DNA of 64,000 nucleotides from JAXLWB01 sp046328715 (GTDB lineage Bacteria; Chloroflexota; Anaerolineae; Caldilineales; Caldilineaceae), in contig JAXLWB010000051.1 in assembly GCA_046328715.1 (NCBI GenBank), positions 1 to 64,000 of the forward strand, given 5' to 3'. Each line of letters begins with the position of its first letter. The first letter of the stretch is position 1. The translations under genes and the position numbers were made by a program. Positions 61,118-64,000 of the stretch are shown in pieces. Below the pieces are notes generated by a model. That model was not told the DNA's origin and did not search any database. It saw only the letters and a list, made by a program, of their open reading frames with translations.

Positions 61118-64000
61118 ATGGCTGAAAAGTTAGAAATAGCGCTCCTAGGTAATCCAGAGCTTCATCTCGCCGGGCAACCAATGGCCAAGTTTCGGTCAGC
61201 CAAGGTGTATGCCCTTCTCTACTATCTCGCCGTCACGCGACGAGCGCAGCCGCGCTCCGTGCTGGCGGGGCTCTTCTGGGGTGAGATCGGAGAGTATTAC
61301 GCGCGCCGTAATTTCAGCCGTACCCTTTCCGACCTCGCCCAATATGTCGGTGACCATTTGCTGATCGAGCGGCAGACTGTAGCCTTTGACCGCCAGCAGC
61401 CTTATTGGTTGGATATAGAAGTGTTAGAGAACGCAGCCGATTGCCCTCCTACAGCGCAGAACGTAGCAGCGCTGGCCGCTGCCGCTGAACGTTACCGAGG
61501 TGATTTTCTCGATGGCTTTGTTGTACAGGAGGCTCCGGAGTTTGACCAGTGGCTACTCAGCGAACGCACCCGTTTGCGGACCTGTGCGCTGCAACTGCAC
61601 GAAACACTCTCTCGCTACTATGCGGAACAGGGCGAGTTAACGCAAGCAATGAACTATGCTCGACGCATTTTACAACTAGAGCCGTGGCGCGAAGAGGCCC
61701 ATCGCCAGTTAATGCTCTTGTTGGCCCAAAGTGGGCAACGAAGCGCAGCGCTGGCTCAATATGAACTCTGTCGCCAGGCCTTAAGCAGCGAGTTGAACGT
61801 CGAGCCTAGTTCGGCGACTCTCGACCTTTTTTCTCATATCCGCGCTGGGAAAATCGACAAAGCACCCGAAGAGAAGCCTGTCGTTGCCATATCGGCTCCG
61901 CTACCCCCAGTTTCAATTGCTGCTACTGCACCTACGCCTTCAGTCATACGCCACAACTTGCCCAGTCAGCGAACCACCTTTGTCGGGCGAGCGGCAGAAT
62001 TGAGTGACATCACACGTCTGTTGATCGAAGAGGAAGAGTGTCGCCTGTTGACCTTGGTAGGGCCGGGGGGTATGGGCAAGACGCGCCTGGCGCTCAAGAC
62101 TGCCGAACAGATCGCCGCCCTTTCGACACCGCGACATCGTTTTGCGGATGGTGTGCTTTTTGTCCCTTTAGAAAATGTGATTGATCAGGATGGGTTGGTG
62201 GCCGCTCTCCTCTCCGTGATTGCGGAGGAGAGCGGCTTTCCACGCCACAGCGATGCACCACTCCAGCAGCAGCTTTTCCAATCCTTGCACGCTAAGTCGA
62301 TGCTGTTGGTGCTCGATAATTTTGAGCATTTGGTAAAGCAGGCAGAGTTACTCTCTGCGCTGCTGACAGCAGCACCTCGCATCAAGCTGCTCGTCACCTC
62401 GCGTGAGACACTTGGCTTGCAGGAAGCCTGGTTTTATCCATTGCTTGGGCTATCCATTCCCAACAGTTCGGTGCCAACAAGGGCGGCACAGGGCGACGAT
62501 GATGCAGTCCGCCTCTTTGTTCAATGTGCGCGCCGCGTGCGTGCGGACTTTATACTCGACACCGAGCGCGCTGCGGTATTGCGTATCTGCACGTTGGTAG
62601 AAGGGATGCCCTTGGGCATTGAATTGGCAGCCGCCTGGCTCAAAGTTATGAGCTGCGACCAGATTGCACAGGAGGTGGCGCGCGGACTCGACTTTCTGAC
62701 CGCCCGCTACCAAAACATTCCAGCGCGCCATCGCAGTATGCGTGCTGTTATGGAACATTCGTGGGCGTTGCTCGCAGTTAAGGAGCGAGCGATTGCCGCA
62801 CGCCTTTCCGTCTTTTGCGGCCCCTTTAGCCACGAAGCAGCAGAGATCGTTGGGGCATCCCTCTTGACCTTGGCCGATTTGGTGGAAAAAGCGCTGCTCC
62901 GCTTGCGGCCCGACGGCACCTATCAGATGCACGAGCTGACACGTCAATTTGCCGAAGAGCAACTTGGACCAGCCCAAGCCTTATACAGCGCCCATGCCCA
63001 ATACTATGCAGAGTTAGCGCAACGCTTGGTCGGAGAGCTGTACGGCCCTCAAAGCAAAGCAACGCTTGGTCAATTGAACCTGATCATCGATAACATGCAT
63101 AGTGCCTGGCAATGGCTGCTCCAGACCTTGGAGCAGGGCAAACATCACCCGTTGGCGGCACAGTGGCTGGCACAGTTGATTGCGCCCCTGGCGGAGTATT
63201 TTTATATCCAGGCGCGCTTTCAGGAGGGCGTACAGATCTTCCAGCAAGCAGCCGCTCGCCTGCAACGGCTACAGTGGGAAGGCAGCGCATCGCACAACGC
63301 GACGGTTCCACAGTCAGCCCCAGCACCGTTGAGAACTGTCTATGCCCAACTCCATGTGCGCATTGGGATGCTGAGCTACGATATTGGTCGCTATGAAGCT
63401 GTTCAACACCATATCGAGGCTGCGCTGCCAATTTTGCATACTTGGGGCAACGCCGAGGAGTTGGCACAAGCCTACGGGATGTTAGGCAAAGCCCATTATC
63501 GTCGCGGCCAACGCAGTGAGGCGTACGCAAATTTGTATAGGAGCTTGGAATATGCAAATACTACCCCCAACCTGCTTTGGCGGGCGGTTGCCTTCAACAA
63601 TCTCTCGCACTTGGCTGAAGATGATGGCGACTTCGCAGAGACAGAACGACTCTTGCGTCAATGTCTGGCGATCTACGAGAAAATGAATTCGGCATTTAAC
63701 GTGGGGACCACCCTTGGAAATCTCGGCTTCGTCTACATCCTGTGGGGCCGATACGAAGAGGCGGTGCACTATCTGCAGCGCTCACTGGTCATTGCCGAGC
63801 AGGAAGGGGATCCGGTTTCTACGTTGATCAATCTAAACCACATTGCGGATGCCCAGCGTGCGCAATGTGATCTACAGGGTGCGTTGGACGGCTATCAGCG
63901 TAGCATGAGGTTAGCGCAACAGATCGGTCATCTGCGTGGAATGGTGATGAACTTGAACGGGTTGGCGCAAACCTATCTCGATTTGGATGACTTCGCCGCC
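61118..64000 (+). CDS. BTAD/NB-ARC/TPR transcriptional regulator (tandem copy B, partial)
   Basis: An open frame runs from ATG 61118 (MAEKLEIALLGNPELHLAGQ) to the window edge with no stop (961 codons seen). Architecture equals copy A: winged helix (KVYALLYYLAVTRRAQPRSV), BTAD (YRGDFLDGFVVQEAPEFDQW), TTFVGRAAELSDI, Walker A LVGPGGMGKTRLAL, Walker B MLLVLDNFEHLV and TPR repeats (AYGMLGKAHYRRGQRSEAYA, TTLGNLGFVYILWGRYEEAV). Identity to copy A is high in the N-terminal two thirds and falls in the TPR part, as expected if the two sense different signals. It follows copy A by 39 bp and may be co-transcribed. Confidence 0.92.
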   Translation, partial: MAEKLEIALLGNPELHLAGQPMAKFRSAKVYALLYYLAVTRRAQPRSVLAGLFWGEIGEYYARRNFSRTLSDLAQYVGDHLLIERQTVAFDRQQPYWLDIEVLENAADCPPTAQNVAALAAAAERYRGDFLDGFVVQEAPEFDQWLLSERTRLRTCALQLHETLSRYYAEQGELTQAMNYARRILQLEPWREEAHRQLMLLLAQSGQRSAALAQYELCRQALSSELNVEPSSATLDLFSHIRAGKIDKAPEEKPVVAISAPLPPVSIAATAPTPSVIRHNLPSQRTTFVGRAAELSDITRLLIEEEECRLLTLVGPGGMGKTRLALKTAEQIAALSTPRHRFADGVLFVPLENVIDQDGLVAALLSVIAEESGFPRHSDAPLQQQLFQSLHAKSMLLVLDNFEHLVKQAELLSALLTAAPRIKLLVTSRETLGLQEAWFYPLLGLSIPNSSVPTRAAQGDDDAVRLFVQCARRVRADFILDTERAAVLRICTLVEGMPLGIELAAAWLKVMSCDQIAQEVARGLDFLTARYQNIPARHRSMRAVMEHSWALLAVKERAIAARLSVFCGPFSHEAAEIVGASLLTLADLVEKALLRLRPDGTYQMHELTRQFAEEQLGPAQALYSAHAQYYAELAQRLVGELYGPQSKATLGQLNLIIDNMHSAWQWLLQTLEQGKHHPLAAQWLAQLIAPLAEYFYIQARFQEGVQIFQQAAARLQRLQWEGSASHNATVPQSAPAPLRTVYAQLHVRIGMLSYDIGRYEAVQHHIEAALPILHTWGNAEELAQAYGMLGKAHYRRGQRSEAYANLYRSLEYANTTPNLLWRAVAFNNLSHLAEDDGDFAETERLLRQCLAIYEKMNSAFNVGTTLGNLGFVYILWGRYEEAVHYLQRSLVIAEQEGDPVSTLINLNHIADAQRAQCDLQGALDGYQRSMRLAQQIGHLRGMVMNLNGLAQTYLDLDDFAA

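Overview
The window looks like a chromosomal segment of a Chloroflexota (Anaerolineae/Caldilinea-like) bacterium. This is inferred from gene content, not from a marker gene: three large BTAD-type (SARP-like) STAND regulators, a xisH/xisI pair, several Sec-exported proteins with PT-rich linkers and a shared C-terminal LP-[IF]-[VIM] tail, a small-type SRP RNA, and housekeeping genes scattered among large exported proteins. GC is moderate (roughly 50-55% by eye). There is no CRISPR array, prophage or plasmid backbone.

Layout. 1-2.5 kb: the 5' part of an unrecognised minus-strand gene, then an astacin-like metalloprotease with its own sigma-70-type promoter. 2.5-9.7 kb (minus strand): rsmI, hisB, a LysM protein, a GMC oxidoreductase, hisC and hisD. 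hisC carries an in-frame copy of an intergenic-type tandem repeat. 9.7-12.6 kb: a decayed zone with a gene broken by an in-frame stop, intact xisI, frameshifted xisH, and an IS4-type element with a perfect 9-bp target duplication. 12.9-21.3 kb: an ECF-like sigma factor converging on a five-gene minus-strand module (SWIM zinc finger, DUF5691, MoxR ATPase, DUF5682, VWA). 21.6-28 kb: pyrD, an exported glycosidase-like protein, a pyrF-pyrE fusion, the ruins of a DppC-type ABC permease, and a histidine phosphatase. 28.2-30 kb: a second copy of the same IS, then SRP RNA and tRNA-Ser(GGA). 30.2-34.5 kb: an exported His/Cys-rich protein, a BTAD-AAA regulator and a small protein. 35.2-42.4 kb: tandem hairpins leading into an RND / short lipoprotein / RND operon that ends at a clear terminator. 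42.4-54.6 kb: a minus-strand run of exported proteins (fibre-like, 1024-aa coiled-coil, 1935-aa SpvB/RHS with a DUF922-like HExxH tip, then two small Ig-like or PT-linker proteins). 54.9-57.5 kb: a PQ-loop protein, a GNAT acetyltransferase, a small ORF and a methyltransferase. 57.9-64 kb: two tandem BTAD/NB-ARC/TPR regulators, the second cut by the window edge.

How genes work together. HisB, HisC and HisD are three steps of histidine synthesis; PyrD and the PyrF-PyrE fusion are the last three steps to UMP. The two strongest candidates for under-described biology are the SWIM/DUF5691/MoxR/DUF5682/VWA module and the exported fibre/coiled-coil/RHS operon, which resembles a Tc-like toxin in which every part carries a Sec signal. 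Other signals worth following are a shared C-terminal tail on exported proteins, families of short tandem intergenic words that also enter coding sequence, and two IS copies that differ almost only by small indels.
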